From Bacteroidota bacterium (GTDB lineage Bacteria > Bacteroidota > Bacteroidia > Chitinophagales > Chitinophagaceae), in NCBI GenBank assembly GCA_018267575.1, contig JAFDYF010000111.1, positions 89,423-153,422 of the forward strand: a DNA stretch of 64,000 nt. Direction: 5' to 3'. Positions within the stretch are counted from its first letter, which is position 1. Each line of letters begins with the position of its first letter. The notes beneath the pieces are model-generated. The model had not been told where the DNA came from. It saw nothing but the letters and a program-made list of their open reading frames with translations, and made no database searches. The position numbers and the translations under genes are program-made. Positions 1 through 9,711 of this stretch are shown here, one piece after another.

Positions 1-512
1 TCAGTATCATCAGTGGTAAAAGAAAATAACCACAGAGACGGGGGAGATTGGTTGAAAGGTTGAGAAGCGGGAAAAATGGAATTGGGAATTTGGGATTGGA
101 GTTGTCGTTAGCATTCTGCGTTTAGTTTTGAGCGTTTAGCGTTTTGCCACTGATTCACTGATTGGTTGTTTTATGTGTCTTCTATGCCTTATGTGGTTCA
201 AAATAATATTTCTAACAAAGCCGCAAAAGTGCAAAGTATTGCACGCAGAGACGCAGGGGACGCGGGTTGATAAGTTGGGTTTAAGAATTAGGGCAGGGAA
301 GTCGGTTGCTTTAGGCGATAGTTAAGCATTCAGCATTATGTCTTAGTCGGCTTTCTTTGTGCTTCTTCTTTTTGTCTTAGTGCCTTGGTGGCAAAGAAAA
401 TAACCGCAGAGAGGGGAGACGAGTTGATGAGTAGGAATTTGGAATTGGTATCGTTAAGTTGATCGTCTTCCTTCAGCCTTATACCTTCAGCTTTCTACCC
501 TTTGCGTGAAAC
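1..512. repeat. Composite word-repeat region (intergenic)
   Basis: This gap before the first gene carries no convincing ORF. It is a patchwork of short words that recur across the window: a CAGAGACG-type word at 25-46 and again at 241-262, a GAATTGGGAATT word near 79, a GCGTTTAGC word at 119-142, CCACTGATTCACTGATT at 147-163, ATGCCTTATGTGGTTC at 184-199, and AACCGCAGAGAGGGGAGAC near 402-420. The same words in the same order occur at 17357-17883 and, on the opposite strand, at 12175-12520. No function is known to me. The left edge is cut by the window. Confidence 0.75.
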
Positions 513-517
513 ATTCT

Positions 518-1555
518 TTAATTGATCCCAAGCTCTGGATACGCCCAGCCTTGTTGGTATTCACTCTTTTTTAGAGAATGCTCCATCAGGTAATTGATTG
601 TGGAGGCAGTGGAATGATTTTTTGGCAGCAAGATTTTCTTTTCATCCTTAATCCAGTTTTCAAAAACGGTGGGGAACTGTTGGTCCATCGCATCCATGCA
701 AATCACACCCATTTTTCCAAGTGCAGCCGCATTGCACAATTGCTCATACTGACCCCTGATGGGAATGGCCATTAATTTTTTACCCAGACTGAGAGCTTCG
801 GCAGGAGTTTCAAACCCTGCACTGGTAATGATTCCTGAGCAAGCGATCATGCTTTTGTTAAAGCCATCCTTATCAACCGGGGTCAACAGGATATGCTGAT
901 GCTGTGTAGGCTGTTTGATTTCTTTGGAAAAGACCTCGAAACGAAAATCTTTGAGTTTGGACAAATACCCGCAAACATAAGCATCGCTATAGGAGGGGAG
1001 ATATACGGTGATATGCCCGTGGTCTACCGGCTCGGCATCTAGGATATCTTTTTTTATAACCGGGGGTAAAATAAAATGGTCATAGCAATTAAAATGCAAA
1101 CCGATATACTGGGAAGCCCTGGCATAATTGCGCAACACCCATTCGCCAAACCATTCTCTTTTTGCAGGACGAGGCACAAGATCGGAATGGAAACTGGCCT
1201 GGTGACCGAAATTGACCGAAGGTATATTTTTATGTGCGCAGGCGAGTGAAGTGATGCATTCAAAATCGTTGATCACCAAATCATATTTTTCTACGGGCAG
1301 GTCATTGGCTTCACGCAATGCACGGAGAGGAGAAAATTTGCGAAAAGTATCCAAATAATTTAGCCCCCCGCTATTAGAATAAAAAAAGGAAACCCCTTTG
1401 CTCCGGTATTTTACCGGGGCATTGATTTGAAGGCTGTTGTTGGCGCCACTAAGGAAAATATCCACTTCGCCATATTGTTCAAGATGTGGGAGTATTTCCA
1501 TTGCCCGGCTGATATGCCCATTTCCCGTTGCCTGTACTGCGTAAAATATTTTCAT
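518..1555 (-). CDS. GT-B fold glycosyltransferase, MJ1255-like
   Basis: A 345-residue protein starting MKIFYAVQ. The N-terminal GNGH motif (residues about 11-14) and the C-terminal SAGFETPAEAL stretch fit the UDP-sugar glycosyltransferase fold of the MJ1255/VC2487 family. Donor and acceptor are unknown. A longer reading to 1606 is possible, but its first 17 residues overlap the upstream gene and look non-native. The start at 1555 lies 10 bases after the stop of the upstream phosphoesterase gene, so the two genes are very likely one transcript. No signal peptide or membrane span is visible, so the enzyme is probably cytoplasmic. Confidence 0.8.
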   Translation of the reverse strand: MKIFYAVQATGNGHISRAMEILPHLEQYGEVDIFLSGANNSLQINAPVKYRSKGVSFFYSNSGGLNYLDTFRKFSPLRALREANDLPVEKYDLVINDFECITSLACAHKNIPSVNFGHQASFHSDLVPRPAKREWFGEWVLRNYARASQYIGLHFNCYDHFILPPVIKKDILDAEPVDHGHITVYLPSYSDAYVCGYLSKLKDFRFEVFSKEIKQPTQHQHILLTPVDKDGFNKSMIACSGIITSAGFETPAEALSLGKKLMAIPIRGQYEQLCNAAALGKMGVICMDAMDQQFPTVFENWIKDEKKILLPKNHSTASTINYLMEHSLKKSEYQQGWAYPELGIN

Positions 1556-1565
1556 AAAGTTCAAT

Positions 1566-2405
1566 TTAAATAGCGGCCAGTGAATTGATGTAAAAACTGA
1601 TTTCATCAGTCACCACGCTCAATTTTTGTGGTTCGTCCACTTTAGCTTGTGCAGGAAACTGTTTTTCGTCGTATTCAAAAATCGTCCATTGGTTTTGATG
1701 GTATTCGAGGGCGGTGCAATGCTCCACCCAATCCCCAGAATTGAGATAGGTTACCTTTCCTGATTCGTTTTCAACCACTCTTTTCTGTGGCAGATGGATA
1801 TGGCCACAGATCACATAATCATATTTTTTTTCAATGGCCAGCTCTGCAGCAATCAGTTCAAAATCATTTATCTTACTAACAGCTTTGTTTACTCCTGCCA
1901 TTACTCTTTTCGAGATGGAAACCCTTTCCTGCCCAAGAAGTTTCAAAATAAAATTGACGAAGCGGTTGAAACGGATCAACAGGTTATATCCCTTACTGCC
2001 GAGTTTGGCCAGGATCTTTGCGCTGCTCTTGGTGGTATTATCAAATACATCGCCATGGAAAACCCAGGTCATTTTATTATCAATCTCCAACACCAGTTTG
2101 TCTGTGAGTGTAAAATTGCCAATTTGTATATCGCTGTAGCGGCGCATCATCTCATCGTGGTTGCCCGTGATATAAAATACACGGGTTCCTTTCGTGATCA
2201 TCTGCATCACTTCTTTGATGACCTGTATATGAGAAACGGGAAAGAAGCGTTTGCTGAACTGCCAGCCATCAATAATATCACCATTTAGGATTAAGATGTT
2301 TGGGGAAATGCTTTTCAGATAGTTCACCAACTCTTTGGCTCGGCATCCATAAGAACCGAGGTGAACATCAGAAATAACAACTACATCTAAGGGTCGCTTG
2401 TCCAT
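1566..2405 (-). CDS. Metallophosphoesterase, LpxH/UDP-diacylglucosamine hydrolase-like
   Basis: A 279-residue calcineurin-like phosphoesterase. The metal-binding motifs appear in order: DVHLG (D13, H15), GDIIDGW (D43), GNHD, HGD and GHIHLP. This set is typical of the family that includes LpxH, which cleaves UDP-2,3-diacylglucosamine in lipid A synthesis, and Bacteroidota homologues usually carry that name. The substrate here is not proven. I chose the ATG at 2405 because the ten extra residues of the longer reading (to 2435) precede a typical beta-strand start. It is followed after 10 bases by the glycosyltransferase gene, suggesting a shared envelope-glycolipid role. Confidence 0.8.
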   Translation of the reverse strand: MDKRPLDVVVISDVHLGSYGCRAKELVNYLKSISPNILILNGDIIDGWQFSKRFFPVSHIQVIKEVMQMITKGTRVFYITGNHDEMMRRYSDIQIGNFTLTDKLVLEIDNKMTWVFHGDVFDNTTKSSAKILAKLGSKGYNLLIRFNRFVNFILKLLGQERVSISKRVMAGVNKAVSKINDFELIAAELAIEKKYDYVICGHIHLPQKRVVENESGKVTYLNSGDWVEHCTALEYHQNQWTIFEYDEKQFPAQAKVDEPQKLSVVTDEISFYINSLAAI

Positions 2406-2743
2406 TATCAGAGGTTTTTCAAAGTTCGCAAGCAAATATTACTAGATGATTAAGGACATGTTAAGTAATTGTGAGATGTTGCTAGGTAATCAATACCTAT
2501 ATGCATGCTCATCATATTGTCGTCTATCAAGAACCGAACAGAAGGAAGTGGTCAGCTGGAACTGAGAAGGGAAATTAGTTCTTGATGAAATGAAAACTTT
2601 CTTTCCAAAACAATTAATTAATAATTTATTTACAATCGCATAAACATGTGTTCATCTGCAGCGTATAGTTTTGCCAAAATAGAAAAGAGTTGATTGTGTG
2701 TTAAAAACACACAATAATATTTAATGCCAAAATATGTGCATAA

Positions 2744-2778
2744 GCTGTTACATAAATTTTTTAAATTTATGTAACAGC
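2744..2778. promoter_or_regulatory. Perfect 16-bp inverted repeat upstream of susC
   Basis: GCTGTTACATAAATTT (2744-2759) is repeated exactly as its reverse complement at 2763-2778, with a 3-base TTT spacer. The element ends 58 bases before the SusC start codon. It has no U-run, so a plain terminator is unlikely; an operator or mRNA hairpin in the leader is more plausible. A TAGTTTTG string (2666-2673) upstream fits the Bacteroidota -7 element TAnnTTTG, but no clear -33 box is visible. The rest of the 2406-2836 gap holds nothing else I recognise. Confidence 0.6.
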
Positions 2779-2836
2779 ATGATATTTAGGATAAAAAATA
2801 TTAACTTAAAATTTTAAACCCAAAAATTACTGCATT

Positions 2837-5800
2837 ATGAAGAAAAACACAAGCCGACTGCGGTTGGCGTTGCTGACCATTCCATTATTAATGGTAATGA
2901 CTATCTGCTATGCGCAAAAGCCTATTACCGGGCTGGTATTATCGAAAGCAGACCAATCACCCATTGCAGGTGCTACCGTTATTGTGAAAGGAACCAAGAT
3001 TGGTACGTCCACTGGTTTTGATGGGCGTTTTTCAATCAAAGCAAAAGAAGGAAGTGTATTATTGATTACAGGCGTTGGTATATCCAAACAAGAAATTATG
3101 GTTGGCTCCAGTGATTATGTGGTGATCAATGCGGTTACGGATTCCAGAAACTTAAATGAAGTGGTGGTAACTGCTACAGGTATTAAGAAGGAGTCGAAAA
3201 AACTGGGTTATGCTATTCAAACCATCGATGCATCCAAACTTACCCAAGCAAGAGAGGCCGATCCCATCAATTCATTAAAGGGAAATTCTGCAGGTTTGAC
3301 GGTTAACATCAACCAAGAAATTGGTCATGCACCCGATGTGATTATGCGTGGTGAAGGAAGACCCGTTTTTGTAGTAGATGGCGTACCCATTAGCTCAGAC
3401 ACCTATAATATCAATCCGGATGATATTGAATCATTCACGGTGTTGAAGGGGCCCAATGCAGCCGCACTTTATGGCTTTCAGGGAAAAGAAGGGGCCATCA
3501 TCATAAATACAAAGAAAGGTGCAAGAAATAAAAAGGGATTTGTGGTTGAATTCAATTCTAGCACCCAGTTCAACAAAGGGTTTATCGCTCTTCCCAAATA
3601 TAACGATCAATATGGTCCTGGCGACAATGGACAATATGCCTACGGCGGTGGCGGATCCAGCCCTTCCTCCTATTTTGGTAGTGGTGCTGTGGGTGTGGGT
3701 ATCAACGACTATGACTATGACGTATGGGGCCCACAGTTCCGTGGACAATTGATACCTCAATATGATGGTGCTTATGACCCCACAAAATCCTATACAACTA
3801 CTTTTGCCGATGGCACAAAATATACAGGTCACGTGGCACCTACGCCATGGGTGGCTAGGGGAAAGGACAATTTGAAGAAATTCCTCCAAACGGGCCTTCT
3901 CTCAGCGAACAGCATTTCTGTAAGTTCTTCTACCGACAAAACGGATGTTCGTCTTTCATTGGGTAATACATTCCAGCGTGGCATTACACCCAATACCCAA
4001 TTGAACAATACCAATTTTACAGGTAGCATAACACAGCGGTTCAATAACAAATTAACTTTAACTGCCTATTTCAATTATAGCAGACAGGCTACCCCCAATG
4101 TGCCGGATGTGAATTATGGCCCAAACAGTATTATTTACAACATGATTATTTGGGGAGGAGCTGACTGGAGCGTTACCGATCCAAAAATCCGTAACTACTG
4201 GCAGCCTGGTAAAGTGGGCATCCAACAAAATTATGAGGAATATTATCGTTACAATAATCCTTGGTTCATGTCTTATGAATGGTTGAGAAGCCATTATCAA
4301 AATAATGAGTATGGATATATTTCCTTGAACTATAAGCTAAACCAGAACATTGATTTTCAGTTGAGGCCAGGCATTTCTACTTATGATATGTTCAATTCCG
4401 AAAAAATGCCTTATTCCGCTGACGTTTATGGAAGGGAACTTCGTCAAGGGGATTATAGGGAAGATAGAAGGTCACAGTTCGAATCCAATACCGATTTTCA
4501 AACAAGGTACCATAAGGATGAAATATTGGGCTTCCTAGATTTGCAAGCAGTAGGCGGTGCAACCGTTAGGAGCCTGAATTTCAATTCTGATTTTGAATCG
4601 ACCAATTATTTGAACGTTCCGGGCATTTATGCTTTTTCAAATTCTTTGAATCCTTTAACTGGTACCAGTTTTCGTTCAAGCTTATTGGTATTAAGTGCCT
4701 ATTATTCTGTTGATTTGGGATATAAATCTTATATCACTGCCAACATCACAGGTCGTGTAGATAAGTCTTCTGCATTGCCTTCCAATAGCAATAGCTATTT
4801 TTATCCTTCCTTTAACTTGGCAACGGTGGTATCAGATTATGTTACCATGCCCAAAGCCATTTCTTTCTTGAAATTGAGGGCTTCCTATGCAGAAAGTAAG
4901 GACGGAGGAACCAACGCATTGTTCACTCCAGACGTGAGTGCTACACCAGCAGGTGGTTATGGTTATACATGGAGCTCTCCTTATGGAGGTCCTGCATACC
5001 AATTCTCGCCAACCTATACATTGAACCCTACTTATACCAATCAGAATAGTGCAAGGTTCACCGATCAAACCATCAGCCCTAATATTTATACTCAGGATAG
5101 GCAATCAACAGAGTTCGGTGTGGATATTCGGTTCCTGAACAATAAAATTGGCTTGGACCTTACCCGTTATCATTATAAAAACACCCAAATAGTTGGTCAG
5201 GGGACTTCTTCCGCTTCTGGATATTCTTCTTATTTGACGAACGGTAATGGATATTATAATGATGGATGGGAAGCAGTCTTGAATGCTCGTCCCATTACGA
5301 ACCCCAAAGGCTTTAGCTGGAATGTAGTTGCTAACTTTTCTTCTTTCGTGAGAAAATGGTTCAACAATTCCAACCCCAATAACTACGAGTTTAATGGTAA
5401 ACGTATTGACTTAGTGTATGGAAATGGTTTTGTGCGGACCCCGGATGGTAAAATGGTGATCGATGCTACCTCTGGTGTGTATACCCGGTTTTCCGATTTG
5501 GGATCTTCTGCACAAAAAGTGTATGGACATTCCGATCCTGATTGGCAATGGGGCATTGTGAACACAGTGAGCTATAAATCTTTTGCCCTTCGTTTTCAAT
5601 TTGATGGTTTAGTGGGTGGTGTAATGGAGGATTATGTGAGGAAGAAAACCTTGCAAGGTGGCCGCCATATTGAGAGTGCTACTGGTGCTTTGGGAGCAGC
5701 AAGACCTTCTGATGAAGCAAACGTGGCTGCTTATACAGGCGATGGAGTGAACCTGACAGGTGCGGCTATCAATTTAGATCCTATTACTGGTGTCATCACG

Positions 5801-6139
5801 AACTATAAGTCTTTGACCGTAACACAAAATACAACCAAGAGTCAGGTCCAGCCCTTTGTGACCCGTATGGCTTCCATACCTGATCTGGACATTATTAAGA
5901 AGACTTATGCCAAATTAAGGGAAGTGGTTCTTACCTACACCCTTCCTGAAAGTTTGATAGGGGGCAAAAAATCATTCGTCCAAAAAGCGACGATCTCCTT
6001 GGTTGGACGAAACCTACTTTATTTCTTCCCCAACAAGTATAGAGATGTGGATGTAGACCAATACACACAGAATAGTGGATCTGGTTTACAAACCCCAACC
6101 GTGCGTAATTATGGCTTTAACTTGAACCTTACTTTCTAA
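2837..6139 (+). CDS. SusC/RagA-like TonB-dependent outer membrane receptor
   Basis: An 1100-residue protein of normal SusC length. It has a signal peptide (about residues 1-26, ending near CYAQ), a carboxypeptidase-regulatory-like domain (GLVLSKADQSPIAGATV, about residues 32-105), a TonB plug domain (IMRGEGRPVFVVDGVPI, GPNAAALYG) and a long beta-barrel ending in an aromatic-terminated strand (NLNLTF). SusC proteins form the barrel of an outer-membrane importer with a SusD lid, driven by TonB. The substrate is unknown. The SusD partner starts 20 bases downstream. No anti-sigma/sigma pair and no glycoside hydrolase are adjacent, so a polysaccharide substrate is not implied. Confidence 0.95.
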   Translation: MKKNTSRLRLALLTIPLLMVMTICYAQKPITGLVLSKADQSPIAGATVIVKGTKIGTSTGFDGRFSIKAKEGSVLLITGVGISKQEIMVGSSDYVVINAVTDSRNLNEVVVTATGIKKESKKLGYAIQTIDASKLTQAREADPINSLKGNSAGLTVNINQEIGHAPDVIMRGEGRPVFVVDGVPISSDTYNINPDDIESFTVLKGPNAAALYGFQGKEGAIIINTKKGARNKKGFVVEFNSSTQFNKGFIALPKYNDQYGPGDNGQYAYGGGGSSPSSYFGSGAVGVGINDYDYDVWGPQFRGQLIPQYDGAYDPTKSYTTTFADGTKYTGHVAPTPWVARGKDNLKKFLQTGLLSANSISVSSSTDKTDVRLSLGNTFQRGITPNTQLNNTNFTGSITQRFNNKLTLTAYFNYSRQATPNVPDVNYGPNSIIYNMIIWGGADWSVTDPKIRNYWQPGKVGIQQNYEEYYRYNNPWFMSYEWLRSHYQNNEYGYISLNYKLNQNIDFQLRPGISTYDMFNSEKMPYSADVYGRELRQGDYREDRRSQFESNTDFQTRYHKDEILGFLDLQAVGGATVRSLNFNSDFESTNYLNVPGIYAFSNSLNPLTGTSFRSSLLVLSAYYSVDLGYKSYITANITGRVDKSSALPSNSNSYFYPSFNLATVVSDYVTMPKAISFLKLRASYAESKDGGTNALFTPDVSATPAGGYGYTWSSPYGGPAYQFSPTYTLNPTYTNQNSARFTDQTISPNIYTQDRQSTEFGVDIRFLNNKIGLDLTRYHYKNTQIVGQGTSSASGYSSYLTNGNGYYNDGWEAVLNARPITNPKGFSWNVVANFSSFVRKWFNNSNPNNYEFNGKRIDLVYGNGFVRTPDGKMVIDATSGVYTRFSDLGSSAQKVYGHSDPDWQWGIVNTVSYKSFALRFQFDGLVGGVMEDYVRKKTLQGGRHIESATGALGAARPSDEANVAAYTGDGVNLTGAAINLDPITGVITNYKSLTVTQNTTKSQVQPFVTRMASIPDLDIIKKTYAKLREVVLTYTLPESLIGGKKSFVQKATISLVGRNLLYFFPNKYRDVDVDQYTQNSGSGLQTPTVRNYGFNLNLTF

Positions 6140-6159
6140 TCCCCAAAAGCAAATAGTAT

Positions 6160-7779
6160 ATGAAACAGATAAAAAATTTATTTTTATTGGTAATGGGTGG
6201 GGTGCTGATCATGTCCTGCAATAAGCAGATATTGGACAAGCAAGCAAATCCGAACAACCCAACAAGCGTTCCCCCATATTTGATATTGGGAACGGTACTT
6301 TCAGATATTTCAGGCACTGGTAGCCAGGGTAACTTAGGCGGTGTCAATTCCTGGGACAACGTGCAAGATTGGAACCAGTACCATTGCCAGAACTATGACT
6401 ATTATGGAAATAATATTTATTCATGGACCAATGGTTCTTACGACCCTTATTTGGTAATGAAAAATGTGGTGCAGATGGAAAAGGAAGCAAGTATCAGAGG
6501 TGCTGCTGCAGTAAACCCTTATGAAGCAGTGGGTCGTTTTGTGCAAGCTTATTATTACTACAACCTCACTTCCTTGTTTGGGGATGTGCCCCAGGTAGAA
6601 GCATTGCAAGCACCTGCTATATCTTCACCTAAATACACTACTCAAGAACAGGTTTTCTTGTATGTGCTTAATCAATTGGACACAGCCAACACCCATTTCG
6701 CCACTTTGATATCCAATAATGATAATTCATTATCTAGCAATCAGGATATCCTTTATCATGGTGATCTTGCCAAATGGCAAAAATTGGTAAATGCTTTCAA
6801 GTTGAGAGTTCTGGTGAGTTTGAGCAATAAAGCTTCTGATGCCGTGTTGGGTGTGCCTGCGCAATTTTCAAATATTATCAACAACCCTTCTAAGTACCCA
6901 ATTTTTACGAGTCAAGCAGATGATTTTGAATTTGTGTATAATCCCGGTGGTGCTAATTCATACAGTACTTATCCATTTGACCCTACCAACTATGGATCTA
7001 TCGCAGGTCGTTTCAATATGGCCTATACGTATGTGAATGCACTCACAACTATCAATGATCCCCGGGTTTTTGTAACCTGTGAACCTGCTGGTGCACTTTG
7101 GGCCGGCGATCCCAATCCTTGTCAGTTTAAATTTTTCACAGGCGCAAGCACGGGCGAGCCTGTACAAACCATGTATGGGAATGCCAATGCTGGAAAATAC
7201 TCATATATCAACAGGGCTCGTTATTATTCCAATTATACGGGTGAACCAGATGTGTTGGTAGGGTATAAAGAAATGTGCTTCAATATTGCGGAAGGTATTG
7301 CCCGTGGTTGGGCATCTGGCAATGCGGAGACTTGGTATAAAACAGGGATTACCGAATCCATGGCCTTCTATGGAATTGATGTAACCAAAACAAGTTTTAC
7401 AGCTAAATTTTTGCCAGCAGGTGCTAACTCGGTAACCCAGGTTGCTTCTTATCCTTTTAGTTTCAACTTTGCTACTTATTATGCACAACCTACCGTACAA
7501 CTTTCTTCAACGCAAGCAACAGCTATCGGTCAGATAGTGTTACAGAAATATATTGCCTGCTTTGAAAATTCAGGCTACGAAGGGTATTACAATGCTCGTA
7601 GAACGGGAGTTCCTGCTTTTCAAGGTGGAAGCGGGGTTGGTAATAATGGCATCGTTCCAAAAAGATGGGCTTACCCAGTTTCGGAACAAACTCAAAATAA
7701 AACCAACTATACTGCCGCTTTGACCAACCAAGGTTTTACAGCAGATGACCTGAACCAAACCATGTGGTTGCTTAAATAA
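6160..7779 (+). CDS. SusD/RagB-like nutrient-binding lipoprotein
   Basis: A 539-residue lipoprotein. The N-terminus ends in a lipobox (LIMSC, lipidated Cys20), followed by a SusD-like helical repeat fold with typical motifs such as ARFVQAYYYYNLT-like and GDLAKWQKLVNAFKLR segments. It is expected to sit on the cell surface as the hinged lid of the SusC barrel encoded just upstream. Similarity is to the SusD-like family often annotated as RagB/SusD nutrient uptake outer membrane protein. A strong terminator follows at 7803-7834, so the pair forms a closed two-gene unit. Confidence 0.93.
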   Translation: MKQIKNLFLLVMGGVLIMSCNKQILDKQANPNNPTSVPPYLILGTVLSDISGTGSQGNLGGVNSWDNVQDWNQYHCQNYDYYGNNIYSWTNGSYDPYLVMKNVVQMEKEASIRGAAAVNPYEAVGRFVQAYYYYNLTSLFGDVPQVEALQAPAISSPKYTTQEQVFLYVLNQLDTANTHFATLISNNDNSLSSNQDILYHGDLAKWQKLVNAFKLRVLVSLSNKASDAVLGVPAQFSNIINNPSKYPIFTSQADDFEFVYNPGGANSYSTYPFDPTNYGSIAGRFNMAYTYVNALTTINDPRVFVTCEPAGALWAGDPNPCQFKFFTGASTGEPVQTMYGNANAGKYSYINRARYYSNYTGEPDVLVGYKEMCFNIAEGIARGWASGNAETWYKTGITESMAFYGIDVTKTSFTAKFLPAGANSVTQVASYPFSFNFATYYAQPTVQLSSTQATAIGQIVLQKYIACFENSGYEGYYNARRTGVPAFQGGSGVGNNGIVPKRWAYPVSEQTQNKTNYTAALTNQGFTADDLNQTMWLLK

Positions 7780-7802
7780 TTTTAGTATCGTATTTATTAT
7801 TG

Positions 7803-7834
7803 CAGAAGGCGAAACGCAAAAGTTTCGCCTTCTG
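7803..7834 (+). terminator. Terminator-like hairpin after susCD
   Basis: CAGAAGGCGAAAC (7803-7815) pairs perfectly with GTTTCGCCTTCTG (7822-7834) around a 6-base loop. It lies 24 bases after the SusD stop. The downstream tail is A/T-rich rather than a pure T-run. Confidence 0.75.
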
Positions 7835-7996
7835 TATTATTGATATGTGAAGTTTCCTCAAGTAGAATCAATTGTTGGGATTGAATTCTAATTTTATACC
7901 CAACCATTCCTATAATCTAATTATAAAATTATTTTTGAAGTATAACAGGTTGCTATTTTTATTACATTCACGAACTGTTTGCGTAAATCAAATTGT

Positions 7997-9067
7997 ATGA
8001 AATATTTTTTTGGCATACTGTTGTTCTGGTTAGGTAATGTTCATGCGCAAGAACCCAAAACAGAAAACATCATCATCGTTACCATGGATGGGATGCGCTG
8101 GCAAGAAGTTTTTGGCGGCGCCGATTCAGCTCTTTTGAACAATCCAAACTATACCCACGAGAAAGATGGTATTGAAAAGGAGTTTGGAGGCAATGACGCT
8201 TCTGAAAGAAGAAGAAAGCTATTCCCTTTTTTGTGGAATACAGTAGCAACGCAGGGCCAACTTTACGGCAATCGCAATATCGGCAGTAATGTGGATGTGG
8301 CCAACCCCTATAAATTTTCTTACCCAGGGTACAATGAAATTTTCACGGGTTACCCCGATACGGCCGTGAACTCCAATAAAAAGATCAAGAATAAGAATAC
8401 CAATGTACTTGAATTTATCAATAAGCAAAAAGGCTACCAAGGGAAGGTCGCTGCTTTCAGCACTTGGGATGTAGCTCCTTATTTCTTGAACAAATGGCGC
8501 AACGGGCTGTATATAAATGCAGATCAAGACCCGATAGATTTTGGCACACCCACATCAAAAATGCTGAATGATATCCAAACACTCTCCAACAAATCGAATG
8601 GGGAAAGATTGGATATTGTTACCTATATATCTGCAAGAGAATATCTGAAAGAGAAAAAGCCCAAAGTTCTCTATATTTCTTTTGATGAGACGGATGAGTA
8701 TGCGCATCAAGGCGATTATGATCATTATCTTGGGGCTGCCCATGCGGAAGATGGCATGCTGGCCGATATTTGGAAAACCGTGCAATCCATGCCGGGTTAT
8801 AAGGACAAAACAACCTTGCTTGTAACTTGTGACCATGGCAGGGGCGACAAAATAAAAAGCCAATGGCGCGACCATGGGGAAAAGATTGAAGATGCTGGTC
8901 ATATATGGATTGCCGTTATTGGGCCAGACACTAAACCCTTGGGCGAAGTGAAAACACCCAAGACTCTTTATCAAAAACAATTGGCACCAACCATGGCAGC
9001 ATTGCTGGGATTCCATTTTGTTCCAGACCATGGCACAGCAGAAACCATTTCAACTATTGTTCAATAA
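7997..9067 (+). CDS. Secreted alkaline-phosphatase superfamily hydrolase
   Basis: A 356-residue protein with a signal peptide (MKYFFGILLFWLGNVHA). Family motifs are an early metal-site strand (IIIVTMDGMRWQEVF), a central DETDEYAHQGDYDHYL segment and a late CDHGRGD motif, placing it in the alkaline phosphatase/phosphodiesterase/phosphoglyceromutase superfamily. The substrate cannot be read from sequence. The start at 7997 is chosen because the signal peptide begins there; a TTG at 7979 would add six residues. It precedes the PhnZ-like gene by 8 bases, so it is probably co-transcribed with the phosphonate-type genes, which suggests a periplasmic phospho-ester or phosphono-compound hydrolase. 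Confidence 0.8.
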   Translation: MKYFFGILLFWLGNVHAQEPKTENIIIVTMDGMRWQEVFGGADSALLNNPNYTHEKDGIEKEFGGNDASERRRKLFPFLWNTVATQGQLYGNRNIGSNVDVANPYKFSYPGYNEIFTGYPDTAVNSNKKIKNKNTNVLEFINKQKGYQGKVAAFSTWDVAPYFLNKWRNGLYINADQDPIDFGTPTSKMLNDIQTLSNKSNGERLDIVTYISAREYLKEKKPKVLYISFDETDEYAHQGDYDHYLGAAHAEDGMLADIWKTVQSMPGYKDKTTLLVTCDHGRGDKIKSQWRDHGEKIEDAGHIWIAVIGPDTKPLGEVKTPKTLYQKQLAPTMAALLGFHFVPDHGTAETISTIVQ

Positions 9068-9075
9068 ACAACTAT

Positions 9076-9654
9076 ATGGATAAAGAAAAAGCAAGGCAAG
9101 TTACAGAAGAGGTTATGGGATTGTATGAAAAGCATGGCGGCGAGGAATATGCAGGAGAAAAGATAACCCAGTTGGAGCATATGGTACAAGCTGCACAGCT
9201 TGCAGAAGTGCAGGGTTTTGATGAGGAAGTGGTACTTGCCGCTTTTCTGCATGATATCGGACATATCTGCGAAGCGGGCCATGGTGATAATGAAATGGAT
9301 GGTTTTGGCATCAAGAACCATGAAGAGATAGGGGCAGATTATCTTTTATCGAAAGGGTTTTCAAAAAAGCTGGCCCGCTTGGTGGAATCGCATGTGGAAG
9401 CAAAACGCTATCTTACTTTCAAGTATCCGGAATACTATCATCAGCTATCGGATGCCAGTAAGAAGACATTGGAATATCAAGGTGGCCCCATGGAAGAGGA
9501 TGAAGCCAATGCGTTTGAGCAATACCCTTTGTTCGACCTCATAATCAAAATGCGCAAATGGGATGAGGAGGCAAAGATTGAACATAAACCAATGCCTGCA
9601 TTGGCGCATTTCAAAATGATGATACAGCGCCATCTTGAATCTCAAAATAATTAA
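9076..9654 (+). CDS. PhnZ-like HD-domain mixed-valent diiron oxygenase
   Basis: A 192-residue HD protein of the type named phosphonate degradation operon-associated HDIG protein (TIGR03276). It keeps the residues known from PhnZ: Tyr25 and Glu28 in YAGEKITQLEH, His35, the HD pair His59-Asp60, His63, His82, His106, Lys110 and Asp163. PhnZ oxidatively cleaves the C-P bond of 2-amino-1-hydroxyethylphosphonate to glycine and phosphate. The substrate here may differ, because no PhnY hydroxylase is nearby. It lies 8 bases after the phosphatase-superfamily gene and before an MFS-type transporter and a TIGR03364-type oxidoreductase, a context that supports phosphonate use. Confidence 0.82.
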   Translation: MDKEKARQVTEEVMGLYEKHGGEEYAGEKITQLEHMVQAAQLAEVQGFDEEVVLAAFLHDIGHICEAGHGDNEMDGFGIKNHEEIGADYLLSKGFSKKLARLVESHVEAKRYLTFKYPEYYHQLSDASKKTLEYQGGPMEEDEANAFEQYPLFDLIIKMRKWDEEAKIEHKPMPALAHFKMMIQRHLESQNN

Positions 9655-9711
9655 CTGGTTCTTTAGAAAAGAGCCCAAGCTTCTTAGTGCTTTCTGCTAA
9701 TACAATCACTC

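Noticed and set aside
1794..2288. 164-residue plus-strand frame inside the phosphoesterase gene
   Set aside because: Antisense shadow of a gene with complete metal-binding motifs.
3431..3889. 152-residue minus-strand frame inside susC
   Set aside because: Antisense of a well-supported SusC; composition is that of a reverse-complement reading.
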